Shown here piece after piece: positions 41,580-49,626 of a DNA stretch of 64,000 nucleotides. Below the pieces are notes generated by a model. It was not told the DNA's origin. It did not search any database and was given only the letters and a program-made list of their open reading frames with translations. Made by a program: the position numbers and the translations under genes. Location: the NCBI RefSeq assembly GCF_021183625.1, contig NZ_CP089214.1:744001-808000 (forward strand), given 5' to 3'. Within the stretch, counting starts at the first letter, position 1; each line of letters starts with the position of its first letter. Origin of the DNA: Nocardia asteroides. Its GTDB lineage: Bacteria > Actinomycetota > Actinomycetes > Mycobacteriales > Mycobacteriaceae.

Positions 41580-42560
41580 TCACTCCCTGCGGTGACAGCT
41601 GCCCCCGGCGACTTCGCCGGGGGTCGCCGTCGGTTCCCCCTGCTGTTCCAGCCACTTCAGGATCGCGCGATTCGCCTCCTCCGGCTTCTCCTGCGGGATC
41701 CAGTGCCCGCAATCCAGCTCGACCACCTCCACATCCGGCACGAACTCCGTCAGGTTCGCGCCGCGCGGAACCACGTCCCGGTCGGCGTAGATCATGAGGG
41801 CCGGCTGCCGGACGATCGGGTCGACGTCGGCGAGCAGGTGCCAGTTGCGGTCGGCGTTCCGGTACCAGTTCACGCCGCCGGTGAAGCCGGACGATTCGAA
41901 GGCGGCGATGAAGACGGCGAGTTCGTCGTCGCTCATGAGGGGCTCGCCGATGGGGTTCTCCGCCTTCGCGAGATCGAGCGGCGCCATTCCCGGCTGCGGC
42001 CCGGGAGGCTGGTTCTTGCGGAACATGTTGCGGAGGAAGCGGGCGGTGTTCGCGTCGAATACGGCGTCGGCCACGCCCGGGTGCCGGTTGAAGTGGACGT
42101 AGTAGAAGTCGCTGCCGAGTATGTCCGCGATGTACTCGACCCAGGGCTTCTCCCCGCGCTCGGGGTAGGGCACGCTCAGCGCGATCACCTTGCGCACCCG
42201 CTCCGGATGCAGCAGGGCCAGCCCCCATACGACGGTCGCACCCCAGTCCTGACCGGCGAAGACGGCGTTCTCGTACCCGTAGTGATCGAGAAGACCGACG
42301 AGATCGCCCGACAGGTGTTCGATGTCGTACGCCGTCACCTCGGCCGGCCGTGACGAATTGCCGTACCCCCGCTGGTTCGGGACGATGACGTGATAGCCCG
42401 CTTCGGCGAGAGCCGATATCTGATGCCGCCAGGCGAAGGCGTGCTCCGGCCAGCCGTGACACAGCACGATGGGATTCCCGGCATTCTCCCGCCCCGCCTC
42501 GAACACTTCGAGCTGAATGCCGTTGACCGGAACCAGCGTGGGCTCGGGAAATTCGACCAT
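41580..42560 (-). CDS. Epoxide hydrolase-like alpha/beta hydrolase
   Basis: A 326-residue hydrolase. HGWPEHAFAWRHQ gives the oxyanion HGxP motif, and GQDWGA has an aspartate nucleophile in the epoxide-hydrolase/dehalogenase position. A lid tyrosine lies in NWYRN and the catalytic histidine in DCGHWIPQEKPEE. The last 16 residues are low-complexity and read through a hairpin at 41602-41623. AAGGAG precedes the ATG. It diverges from a WYL regulator with a palindrome between them. Confidence 0.87.
   Translation of the reverse strand: MVEFPEPTLVPVNGIQLEVFEAGRENAGNPIVLCHGWPEHAFAWRHQISALAEAGYHVIVPNQRGYGNSSRPAEVTAYDIEHLSGDLVGLLDHYGYENAVFAGQDWGATVVWGLALLHPERVRKVIALSVPYPERGEKPWVEYIADILGSDFYYVHFNRHPGVADAVFDANTARFLRNMFRKNQPPGPQPGMAPLDLAKAENPIGEPLMSDDELAVFIAAFESSGFTGGVNWYRNADRNWHLLADVDPIVRQPALMIYADRDVVPRGANLTEFVPDVEVVELDCGHWIPQEKPEEANRAILKWLEQQGEPTATPGEVAGGSCHRRE
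41602..41623. terminator. Hairpin near the convergent gene ends
   Basis: CCCCCGGCGA (41602-41611) pairs with TCGCCGGGGG (41614-41623), a 10-bp stem with a two-base loop. It can terminate the plus-strand hydrolase ending at 41563, although it lies within the last codons of the opposite gene. Confidence 0.6.
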
Positions 42561-42605
42561 GTCGTACTCCTTCTCTCGGATGCGGCCGCCACCGTAGAAC
42601 GCATT

Positions 42606-42619
42606 CCGGACACGTCCGG
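42606..42619. promoter_or_regulatory. Candidate WYL-regulator operator
   Basis: CCGGAC and GTCCGG flank two bases in the 85-bp divergent region between the epoxide hydrolase (start 42560) and the WYL regulator (start 42646), about 26 bp before the regulator start. Position and symmetry fit an autoregulated operator. Confidence 0.5.
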
Positions 42620-42645
42620 TCCTGAATACGCGGCACAGTGAGCGA

Positions 42646-43380
42646 ATGCCGACAGATCCCACCGGCCGGGCGCTACACCTGCTCTCGCTCCTGCAGACCC
42701 ACCGGTTCCGGCGCGCCGCCGAACTCGCCGAACGCCTCGAGATCACCGAGCGAACGGTGCGCCGCGACATCGACCGGCTGCGCGGCCTCGGCTATCCGGT
42801 CGACGCCACGACGGGTAGATACGGCGGTTACCGCTTGGCGGCCGGAACCCACATGCCACCCCTGATCCTCGATGACGACGAGGCGGTCACGGTGGCGATC
42901 GGGCTGCGCTACGCGGCGGAGGCCGATATCGACGGGATCGAGGAGACGTCGCTGCGCGCCCTGATGAAAATCGAGCAGCTCCTGCCGCATCGGCTCCGAC
43001 GCCGGGTATCCGCACTGCAGTCGAGCGTCTCCTCGCTGCGGCGGATCACCGACGAGGACCTCGTCGACCCCGGAACGCTCGGAGTACTCGCCGCGGCGTG
43101 CCGGGATCGCGAGGAGCTGCGTTTCGGCTACCGACGCCGCGACGGCGATAACAGCCCGCGGCTCGTCCAACCGCACCAGCTCGTCACCGCCGGACGCCGC
43201 TGGTACCTCGTGGCCTTGGACCGTGACCGCGACGACTGGCGCACCTTCCGGCTCGACCGGATCGGCGAGCCACGCCCGGTGGGCTCCCGTTTCACCCCGC
43301 GCCCGATCCCGGGTGGCGACGCGGTGAGCTTCCTCGCCGGCTCACTCGTCGCGCTACACGGCGAACCACCTCCGGTCTAG
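42646..43380 (+). CDS. HTH-WYL transcriptional regulator
   Basis: A 244-residue protein. It has an N-terminal HTH_11/DeoR-like helix-turn-helix (RAAELAERLEITERTVRRDIDRLRGLGYPV) and TGRYGGYRL in the wing. The WYL domain carries QPHQLVTAGRRWYLVALDRDRDDWRTFRLDRI. WYL domains bind ligands such as nucleotides or metabolites. It is probably the controller of the divergent epoxide hydrolase. Confidence 0.9.
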   Translation: MPTDPTGRALHLLSLLQTHRFRRAAELAERLEITERTVRRDIDRLRGLGYPVDATTGRYGGYRLAAGTHMPPLILDDDEAVTVAIGLRYAAEADIDGIEETSLRALMKIEQLLPHRLRRRVSALQSSVSSLRRITDEDLVDPGTLGVLAAACRDREELRFGYRRRDGDNSPRLVQPHQLVTAGRRWYLVALDRDRDDWRTFRLDRIGEPRPVGSRFTPRPIPGGDAVSFLAGSLVALHGEPPPV

Positions 43381-43761
43381 AGTCCCGCCTCGGGGAGGGT
43401 TCGCGAAGTCGTCCGGATCGTGGTGCCGGCCACCGCGTGCACCACCGCCCTCCTGCTGGCGCCGGCATCGCCGCTGGTGTTCGGGGTGCTGTCGGGTGAT
43501 CCGGCGGTGGGCGCGGCGGCGCGCTCGGTGGTGTGGGCGCTGCCGGTGCTCGCGCCGATCATGGCGGTGAGCATGATCTACGCCGCGCAGCTGCGGGCCG
43601 CGGGCGACACCCGCGGCGTCCTGTACGCCTCGCTGTTCTCGGTCGTGGTGGTGGCGCTGCCCGCGGTGTGGGCGCTGAGCGCGGTGGCGGGACTGGCCGG
43701 GGTGTACGCGGGGATCGTCGCGGGGTGGATCGCGCGCACCGGCGCCACCGCGATGCGATGA
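43381..43761 (+). pseudogene. C-terminal remnant of a MATE efflux transporter
   Basis: About 125 codons are open immediately after the WYL stop. They match only the last three helices of a MATE/NorM transporter: LVFGVLSGDPAVGAAARSVV, then AQLRAAGDTRGVLYASLFSVV and GLAGVYAGIVAGWIARTGATAM. The first roughly 330 residues of the family are missing and no proper start exists; the best GTG is at 43420. I read it as a deletion relic, perhaps joined to the WYL gene by the deletion. Confidence 0.7.
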
Positions 43762-43770
43762 CGCGGGGTG

Positions 43771-45033
43771 TCAGGACGAGCCCACCACCCCCAACCGCTC
43801 GGCGAGCCAGGGCAGCACGCGCTCCAGCACCCCCGACCACACCGTCCAATCGTGCCCGCCAGGCACCTCCAGGAACCGGAGCTGCACGCCGTCGGCACGC
43901 AGCGCCGCGCTGATCTTCTTCGCCTCCGGCACGGTGTCGTCGTCGGCGGTGCCGACGGAGACCACCCCGGCGGTGTCCGGGTAGCTCCTGGCACGCAGCA
44001 GCGCGAGCGGGTCGGCGCGGGCGAAGGCGGCGGTGTCGCCGTCGAACCCCTCGCTCAGGGTGCGCTCGGGATCACCGAGGCTGGGCTGGGACTCCGCGGA
44101 CATGCCGACGAAGGTCGGGTACACCTCGGGCCGGGCCAACGCCAGCTGGATCGCGCAGGTCCCGCCGTAGGAGGAGCCGGCGATCGCCCAGCCGCGGGCA
44201 TCCTCGGCAACGGTGAGGTGGGTGTGGATCCAGGCGGGGACGTCGACCGAGAGGTAGGTGGCGGCGCGGGCGCGGCGGGTGTCGGCGCAGAGCGGGTTCT
44301 TCCAGGTCCCGCCGGTGCCGTCGGCGACGACGACAACGGGGGCGAGGCCGCGGTGCCGGGCGGCGAAGCCGTCCATGGTGGCGACGAGGTTGCCCGAGGT
44401 GAGCCAGTCGTCCGGGGAGCCGGGCTGGCCGGAGAGCAGCACCAGGACCGGCAGCCGCGGGCGCGGCACCGCGAAGTAGGCGGGCGGCAGGTAGATCTCG
44501 GCGGGCCTGGCCTGGAAGCCGGATTCGGTGCCTGGCATGCGGGTGCGGGTGATCCGCCCGGTGACGGGGAGCCCGGGCGGCGGCTGCCAGGTCTGTTCGA
44601 GCGGGCCGGGATCGAGCTGCGCGGCCGGCGCGGGGCGCACGTCGCGGAAGGCGATCTCGTTCGGTGCGTGCGGCTCGAACACCGAGCCCAGCGTCGGGTA
44701 GGCGGCGAAATCGGCGTTGATCTGGTTCGCGCAGGCGGCGATCACCAGCAGCGCGACCAGGGCGCCGAGAGCGCGCCGCCCGGTCACGGCGAGCAGCGCG
44801 GCGAGTACCGCGACCCCGGTCGAGCAGTAGGTGCGCGGCTCGAGCCGGTCCGGGAACAGCAGCCACACGTCGGTGGCCAGCCAGGCCGCGGTCGCGGTGA
44901 CCGCGGCGGCCGCGACCAGGCAGGTGGTGATCGGCCGCGGCCTGGTGTGCACCAGCAGCCAGACGAGCCCGGTGAGTGCCGACACCGGCAGCAGTGTCGG
45001 CACCACACCGTCGAGCAGGGCGATGTCGGGCAT
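43771..45033 (-). CDS. Membrane-anchored esterase (PF00756/antigen-85-like fold)
   Basis: A 420-residue protein. Three or four N-terminal transmembrane segments (about 12-100) lead to an exported alpha/beta hydrolase domain with LPVLVLLSGQPGSPDDW, the nucleophile in GSSYGG and the histidine in GGHDWTVW. The fold family includes mycolyltransferases and other 'putative esterase' proteins of mycolate-producing bacteria, and an N-terminal membrane bundle is common in such homologues. The substrate is unknown. Confidence 0.83.
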   Translation of the reverse strand: MPDIALLDGVVPTLLPVSALTGLVWLLVHTRPRPITTCLVAAAAVTATAAWLATDVWLLFPDRLEPRTYCSTGVAVLAALLAVTGRRALGALVALLVIAACANQINADFAAYPTLGSVFEPHAPNEIAFRDVRPAPAAQLDPGPLEQTWQPPPGLPVTGRITRTRMPGTESGFQARPAEIYLPPAYFAVPRPRLPVLVLLSGQPGSPDDWLTSGNLVATMDGFAARHRGLAPVVVVADGTGGTWKNPLCADTRRARAATYLSVDVPAWIHTHLTVAEDARGWAIAGSSYGGTCAIQLALARPEVYPTFVGMSAESQPSLGDPERTLSEGFDGDTAAFARADPLALLRARSYPDTAGVVSVGTADDDTVPEAKKISAALRADGVQLRFLEVPGGHDWTVWSGVLERVLPWLAERLGVVGSS

Positions 45034-45083
45034 CGCCGGGTCAGCGGGGGCGGGGGCGGCTCGTCACCAGCCGAACACTACCG

Positions 45084-45491
45084 TCAGCTCAGCGCCGGAT
45101 ATCCGTCGTAGCGGGCGGTGAGTGCCTCGAGGTGGTGCCCGGACGGGTCGTCGAAGTAGACGCCGCGCCCGCCGTGGTTGGTGTTGATCTCCCCCGGTCT
45201 GCTCATCCGCGGATCGGCCCAGTAGGTGACGCCGCGCTCGTGCAGCTGGGCCATGACGCGGTCGAAGGTCGCGTCGTTCACGTGGAAGGCGTAGTGCTGG
45301 CCGGGGAAGTCGAAGGGCGGCTCGGCGAAGTCGAAGACCCGGCCGTCGGTCAGCCTGACCTCGACGAAGAACCCGGACTCCCGCGGCGCGGGCAGCCCGA
45401 AGACCTCGGTGAAGAACCGCGCCGACTCGTGCTTGTCCTTCGCGGCGACGATGGTGTGGTCGAAGCGCACCTCGACCCGGGGTTGTGACAT
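45084..45491 (-). CDS. VOC-family (glyoxalase-like) protein
   Basis: This 135-residue protein has two beta-alpha-beta-beta-beta modules. The first begins VEVRFDHTIVAAKDKHESARFF and the second ends RGVYFDDPSGHHLEALT. AAGGAG precedes ATG 45491; the longer frame to 45596 reads through an unlikely N-terminus. The family includes dioxygenases, glyoxalases and resistance proteins; the specific role is unknown. Confidence 0.83.
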   Translation of the reverse strand: MSQPRVEVRFDHTIVAAKDKHESARFFTEVFGLPAPRESGFFVEVRLTDGRVFDFAEPPFDFPGQHYAFHVNDATFDRVMAQLHERGVTYWADPRMSRPGEINTNHGGRGVYFDDPSGHHLEALTARYDGYPALS

Positions 45492-45642
45492 GAAAGCTCC
45501 TTGCTCCGTCGATGGTTCGATACGCACATCGATGGAGAAGGTGGGCCGCGGGCCCGCCCCGGGGTCAGGGGGCGGCCGGGAACCCGTCTCGCTCACGGCA
45601 CGAAGCCGACCCGGCAGTCACGGGGTCGACCCTAACAGAGCG

Positions 45643-46152
45643 TCAGGGGAGCCGGAAGCCCGCGGGCCAGCTGTACTCGAACTCGGGGAGGTCGAAGCCC
45701 TGCTCGAAATGGGCTGTGCGCGTGTCGGTCCGGGTACCGCCGTGGCGTTCGTAGAAGGCGATGGCCGGGGTGTTGGCCTGGAGCACCTCGAGGTAGACGC
45801 CGCGGTCGGGGTGGGCGGCCGCCGCCCAATCGAAGACGGTGCCGAGCAGCCGCGTCCCGATGCCACCCCGGACGCGGCCGGGCGCGGCGTGCAGGTTGTC
45901 GAGCAGTACACGGCCGTCGGGGGCCGGGGTGGCGTAGCCGAAGCCGAGCAGCTCGCCGCCGTCCTCGGCCACGAACAGGCCGGGCGGGACGGCCGCGCCG
46001 CAGCGCTCGCTCCAGACCGCGAGCCGGTCCGCGAGCAGGTCGCCGTCGAGGAACTCGCCCGGCATCATCCCGGCGTACGCCGTGCGCCAGCTCGCGGCGT
46101 GCAGCCCGGCGATCGATACCACGTCGCCGGAGCGGGCTCCCCTGATCAACAC
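45643..46152 (-). CDS. GNAT-family N-acetyltransferase
   Basis: A 169-residue protein with the GNAT acetyl-CoA loop GRVRGGIGTRLLGTVFDWA near residue 92 and the C-terminal YLEVLQANTPAIAFYERHGG. It starts at GTG 46152. The acceptor substrate is unknown. It is divergent from a methyltransferase 41 bp away. Confidence 0.85.
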   Translation of the reverse strand: MLIRGARSGDVVSIAGLHAASWRTAYAGMMPGEFLDGDLLADRLAVWSERCGAAVPPGLFVAEDGGELLGFGYATPAPDGRVLLDNLHAAPGRVRGGIGTRLLGTVFDWAAAAHPDRGVYLEVLQANTPAIAFYERHGGTRTDTRTAHFEQGFDLPEFEYSWPAGFRLP

Positions 46153-46193
46153 CCGGCAAGTATGCCGTCCCCCGGTGCGGACACACTGGGGGC

Positions 46194-46796
46194 ATGGACC
46201 CGCGAATCCCGAGCAAGTGGGAAGAGATCACCGCCGCCGACCCGACCCACTCCCCGCGCTACATCGAACGCTTCCGCAACCTCGCGGCGGCGGGCACGGA
46301 CATCGTCGGCGAGGCGCGGCTGGTGGACGCCATGCTGCCGCGCGGGTCGCGGGTGCTCGACGCGGGCTGCGGGCCGGGGCGGGTCGGCGGGTATCTGCAC
46401 AAGGCCGGGCACACGGTGGTCGGGGTGGATGTGGATCCGATGCTGATCGCGGCCGCGCAGTCCGACCATCCCGGCCCGACCTGGCTGGTCGGCGATCTCG
46501 CCGAGCTCGACCTGCCCGGCGAGTTCGACATCGTCGTGTGCGCGGGCAACGTGCTCACCTTCGTGGCGCCGCGGACCAGGACCGCGGTCCTCACTCGCTT
46601 CGCCGGGCACCTGGCCCCCGGCGGGCGCGCGGTGATCGGGTTCGGCGCGGGCCGCGACTACGCGTTCGACGACTTCCTCGCCGACGCCGCCGCGAGCGGC
46701 CTCTCCCCCGAGCTCCTGCTCTCGACCTGGGATCTGCGCCCCTTCGGCCCGGACTCCGACTTCCTGGTCGCCGTGCTGTCCCGCGCGACCCCCTGA
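46194..46796 (+). CDS. Class I SAM-dependent methyltransferase
   Basis: This 200-residue protein has the SAM motif I VLDAGCGPGRVGGYL (about 54-68), VVGVDVDPML as motif II and DIVVCAGNVLTF as post-motif region. The substrate is unknown. ATG 46194 matches the start typical of the group (SKWEEITAADPTHSPRYIERF). Confidence 0.87.
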   Translation: MDPRIPSKWEEITAADPTHSPRYIERFRNLAAAGTDIVGEARLVDAMLPRGSRVLDAGCGPGRVGGYLHKAGHTVVGVDVDPMLIAAAQSDHPGPTWLVGDLAELDLPGEFDIVVCAGNVLTFVAPRTRTAVLTRFAGHLAPGGRAVIGFGAGRDYAFDDFLADAAASGLSPELLLSTWDLRPFGPDSDFLVAVLSRATP

Positions 46797-46832
46797 CCCC
46801 TTCCGTGGCGCCCGGCGGCCCTTGCCACCGAT

Positions 46833-46854
46833 TTTACCGATAGGTATACAGTAT
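46833..46854 (-). promoter_or_regulatory. Operator-like site A of the second catabolic regulon
   Basis: On the minus strand this reads ATACTGT-ATACCTAT-CGGTAAA. Twenty bases (46834-46853) are an exact inverted match to 60236-60255. It ends 43 bp before the amidohydrolase ATG (46898), where a repressor would block transcription. It is one of four sites fitting TWACTGT-N8-CSGTAWR with one mismatch. Confidence 0.7.
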
Positions 46855-46897
46855 GTAGTACTGGCACATCGGCGGCCCACCTGCGGAAGGACGCGAC

Positions 46898-48115
46898 ATG
46901 ACGAAGCTGGACTACCTGGCCATCGACGTGGACAACCACTACTACGAACCGCTGGACGCCTTCACCCGGCACCTGCCGAAGGAGTTCAAGACCCGCGGCG
47001 TGCAGATGGTGACCAGCGGCAGGCGCACGCTGGCGGTGATGGGCGAGAAGGTCAACCACTTCGTCCCCAACCCGACCTTCGACCCGATCGTCGAGCCCGG
47101 CTGCCTCGACCTGCTGTTCCGCGGCGAGATCCCGGCGGGGGTGGACCCGGGTTCGCTGATGAAGCTGGACCGGCTGCCCGACCACCCCGAGTACCAGAAC
47201 CGCGAGGCCAGGGTCGCCACGCTGGACCGGCAGAAGCTGGAGACGGTCTTCATGCTGCCGACCTTCGCCTGCGGGGTCGAGGAGGCGCTCAAGCACGACA
47301 TCCCGGCCACCATGGCCTCGCTGCACGCCTTCAACCTGTGGCTGGACGAGGACTGGGGCTTCGACCGCCCCGACCACCGGATCGTCTCCGCGCCGATCAT
47401 CTCGCTCGCCGACCCCGATGCCGCGGTCGCCGAGGTCGAGTTCGTGCTGGCGCGCGGGGCGAAGATGGTGCTGGTCCGCCCGGCTCCGGTGCCCGGCGTT
47501 GTGCGTCCCCGCTCGCTCGGCGATCCGCTGCACGATCCGGTCTGGGCCCGCCTGGCCGAGGCGGGCGTGCCGGTCGGATTCCACCTCTCCGACAGCGGCT
47601 ACCTCGCGATCAACGCGCTGTGGGGCGGCAACGGGACGTTCCAGGGCTTCGGCAAGCGCGACCCGCTGGAGAATCTGCTGCTCGACGACCGCGCCATCCA
47701 CGACACCATGGCCTCGATGATCGTGCACCAGGTCTTCACCCGGCACCCGAACCTCAAGGTCGTCAGCATCGAGAACGGCTCGTACTTCGTGTACCGGCTG
47801 ATCAAGCGGTTGAAGAAGGCCGCGAACACCGCGCCCCACCACTTCACCGAGGACCCGGTGGAGCAGCTGCGCAACAACGTCTGGATCGCGCCCTACTACG
47901 AGGACGACGTCAAGCTGCTCGCCGCGACCATCGGCGTGGACAAGGTGCTGTTCGGCTCGGACTGGCCGCACGGCGAGGGGCTCGCCGACCCCACCACCTT
48001 CACCGCCGACATCCCGCAGTTCCCGGAGTTCTCCTACGAGGACACCCGGCGGGTCATGCGCGAGAACGCGCTCGAGCTGCTCGGGTCGCGGGTGCCGACG
48101 GGTTCGCCGAGCTGA
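46898..48115 (+). CDS. Amidohydrolase family protein (Amidohydro_2), 405 aa
   Basis: This TIM-barrel metal-dependent hydrolase or decarboxylase has DVDNHYYE near residue 10 (D-x-H metal site), VGFHLSD in mid-barrel and the terminal FGSDWPHGEG with the metal aspartate. Relatives in actinomycete catabolic clusters act on cyclic ketones, lactones or decarboxylate acids. It stands alone behind operator site A and before a strong terminator. A shorter relative occurs at 57727, so two amidohydrolases serve the regulon. Confidence 0.87.
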   Translation: MTKLDYLAIDVDNHYYEPLDAFTRHLPKEFKTRGVQMVTSGRRTLAVMGEKVNHFVPNPTFDPIVEPGCLDLLFRGEIPAGVDPGSLMKLDRLPDHPEYQNREARVATLDRQKLETVFMLPTFACGVEEALKHDIPATMASLHAFNLWLDEDWGFDRPDHRIVSAPIISLADPDAAVAEVEFVLARGAKMVLVRPAPVPGVVRPRSLGDPLHDPVWARLAEAGVPVGFHLSDSGYLAINALWGGNGTFQGFGKRDPLENLLLDDRAIHDTMASMIVHQVFTRHPNLKVVSIENGSYFVYRLIKRLKKAANTAPHHFTEDPVEQLRNNVWIAPYYEDDVKLLAATIGVDKVLFGSDWPHGEGLADPTTFTADIPQFPEFSYEDTRRVMRENALELLGSRVPTGSPS

Positions 48116-48141
48116 TCGACGATCGCGATCGAATCCGATCG

Positions 48142-48174
48142 CGTTCGGCCCCGGTCGCGGACCGGGGCCGAACG
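48142..48174. terminator. Strong hairpin terminator
   Basis: A perfect 15-bp stem (CGTTCGGCCCCGGTC at 48142-48156, pairing to 48160-48174) has a three-base loop. It is between the convergent amidohydrolase (ends 48115) and TetR gene (ends 48220) and can serve both. Confidence 0.85.
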
Positions 48175-48219
48175 TCATTGCCGGTGCGCGCACACCGGAC
48201 GTGGGTGTGCGGATCGCCG

Positions 48220-48810
48220 TCACGCGTCGCGGGCCCTGCGCGCGGTGAGGAAGTCGTCGACGATGCGGGCGCACTGCTCGGGCCCCGCACCGCCGAAGCC
48301 GACCAGCTTGGCGAAGACGATGGGCCCGAAGAGCTGGGCAAGGGCGACGTCGGGATCGCACCCCGCCAGGGCACGCCGCCCTTCGGCGCTGCCGAGCAGC
48401 TCGTCGAAGGGGCGGCGGTACTGCTCGATGATCCGGTTGCGCAGCGACCCGGCCTCCGCCGAGCCGTCGCCGGAGATGGCGACCCAGGTCAGCGCCGCGA
48501 GATGCAGCGGCACGGTCTCGATCACCTCGGCCTGGCGCTGGACCAGGTCGAGCAGCCGGTCGCGCAGGGTGCCGGTGCTCGGCGCGGGGGCGATCACCGG
48601 CGCGAGCAGCTGGCCGAGCGCGGCCGCCTGCAGCTCCTTGATGCTGTGGAAGTGCCGGTAGACGGTGGTGCGGGCGACCCGCGAGGAGCGGGTCACGGCC
48701 TCCACCGTGACCGCGTGGACCCCACCGGATTCCACCAGCGCGGTGGCGGCGGCCAGCAGCCGCGCCCGGGACCGGGAGCGGCGCGGATCGTCTCCCCCAT
48801 CGGGTGCCAT
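48220..48810 (-). CDS. TetR-family regulator of the second catabolic regulon
   Basis: A 196-residue TetR protein with HTH VTVEAVTRSSRVARTTVYRHFHSIKEL near residue 38 and a helical ligand domain. GGAGG stands five bases before ATG 48810; a GTG at 48816 is also in frame. It is the last gene of the minus-strand operon ALDH-thiolase-SDR-TetR (52363 to 48220), whose promoter region carries site B. I infer that it represses the four sites A-D and itself. The ligand is unknown; an acyl-CoA of the pathway is a typical choice. Confidence 0.85.
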   Translation of the reverse strand: MAPDGGDDPRRSRSRARLLAAATALVESGGVHAVTVEAVTRSSRVARTTVYRHFHSIKELQAAALGQLLAPVIAPAPSTGTLRDRLLDLVQRQAEVIETVPLHLAALTWVAISGDGSAEAGSLRNRIIEQYRRPFDELLGSAEGRRALAGCDPDVALAQLFGPIVFAKLVGFGGAGPEQCARIVDDFLTARRARDA

Positions 48811-48836
48811 CGCCACCTCCGCGCCGCTCGAGCCCG

Positions 48837-49607
48837 CTACTTCGGCTGGAATCGCTGCCCGCCGTCGATCCGGATCACTTCCCCGTTGATGTACGGATTC
48901 TCCAGCAGGTGCTGGGCCAGGAAAGCGTACTCGTCCGGTTTGCCGAGCCGCTTCGGGAAGGGAACGGTGGCGGCGAACTTGGCCAGCCCCTCCTCGCCGA
49001 TGAGCTCCATGATCGGGGTGTGCATGGTGCCGGGGGCGATGCTGTTGAGCCGGACCTTGGCCGCGCTCAGGTCCCTGGCCCCGGTCAGCGTCAGCCCGAT
49101 CACCGCGCCCTTGGCCGCGGAGTAGGCGGCCTGCCCGATCTGGCCCTCGTACCCGGCGATGGAGCTGGTCATGACGATGGCTCCGCGCTCGCCGCGCTCG
49201 TCGGGCTCCTGGGTCGCGATTTTCGCCGCGACCAGCCGGAGCACGTTGAAGGTGCCGGTCAGGTACAGCGAGATGGTGTCGGTGAACCCCTTCAGCGTGT
49301 GCGGGGAGCCGTCGCGGTTGACGACCTTCTCCAGCACGCCGAAGCCGCCGTGCGCGATCACCGAGTAGCGCAGCGTGCCCAGCGCACCGGCCGCGGCGAT
49401 GGCCGCCTGGACGGACTCCTCGTCCAGGACGTCCGTGCGCACGTAGACGGCGCGTTCACCGAGTTCGTCGGCCAGCGGCTTGGCCTTGTCGTCGGCGAGA
49501 TCGGCGATCACGACCGCGGCACCCGCGCCGTGCAGGCGCCGCACGGTGGCCGCGCCGAGACCCCCGGCGCCGCCGGTGACCAGGGCAACCGTTCCTTCGA
49601 AAGACAC
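48837..49607 (-). CDS. Short-chain dehydrogenase/reductase
   Basis: A 256-residue SDR with cofactor motif TGGAGGLG, catalytic TSSIAG and YSAAKG, and the end NGEVIRIDGGQRF. The NNAG position reads IAHGG, which is unusual. It resembles 17-beta-HSD10/3-hydroxyacyl-CoA dehydrogenase-type SDRs, and that fits a neighbour relation to the thiolase directly upstream. GTG 49607 follows AGAGGGA; the longer frame to 49652 is not supported. Confidence 0.85.
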   Translation of the reverse strand: MSFEGTVALVTGGAGGLGAATVRRLHGAGAAVVIADLADDKAKPLADELGERAVYVRTDVLDEESVQAAIAAAGALGTLRYSVIAHGGFGVLEKVVNRDGSPHTLKGFTDTISLYLTGTFNVLRLVAAKIATQEPDERGERGAIVMTSSIAGYEGQIGQAAYSAAKGAVIGLTLTGARDLSAAKVRLNSIAPGTMHTPIMELIGEEGLAKFAATVPFPKRLGKPDEYAFLAQHLLENPYINGEVIRIDGGQRFQPK

Positions 49608-49626
49608 TGTGTTCCCTCTCGTTCGA

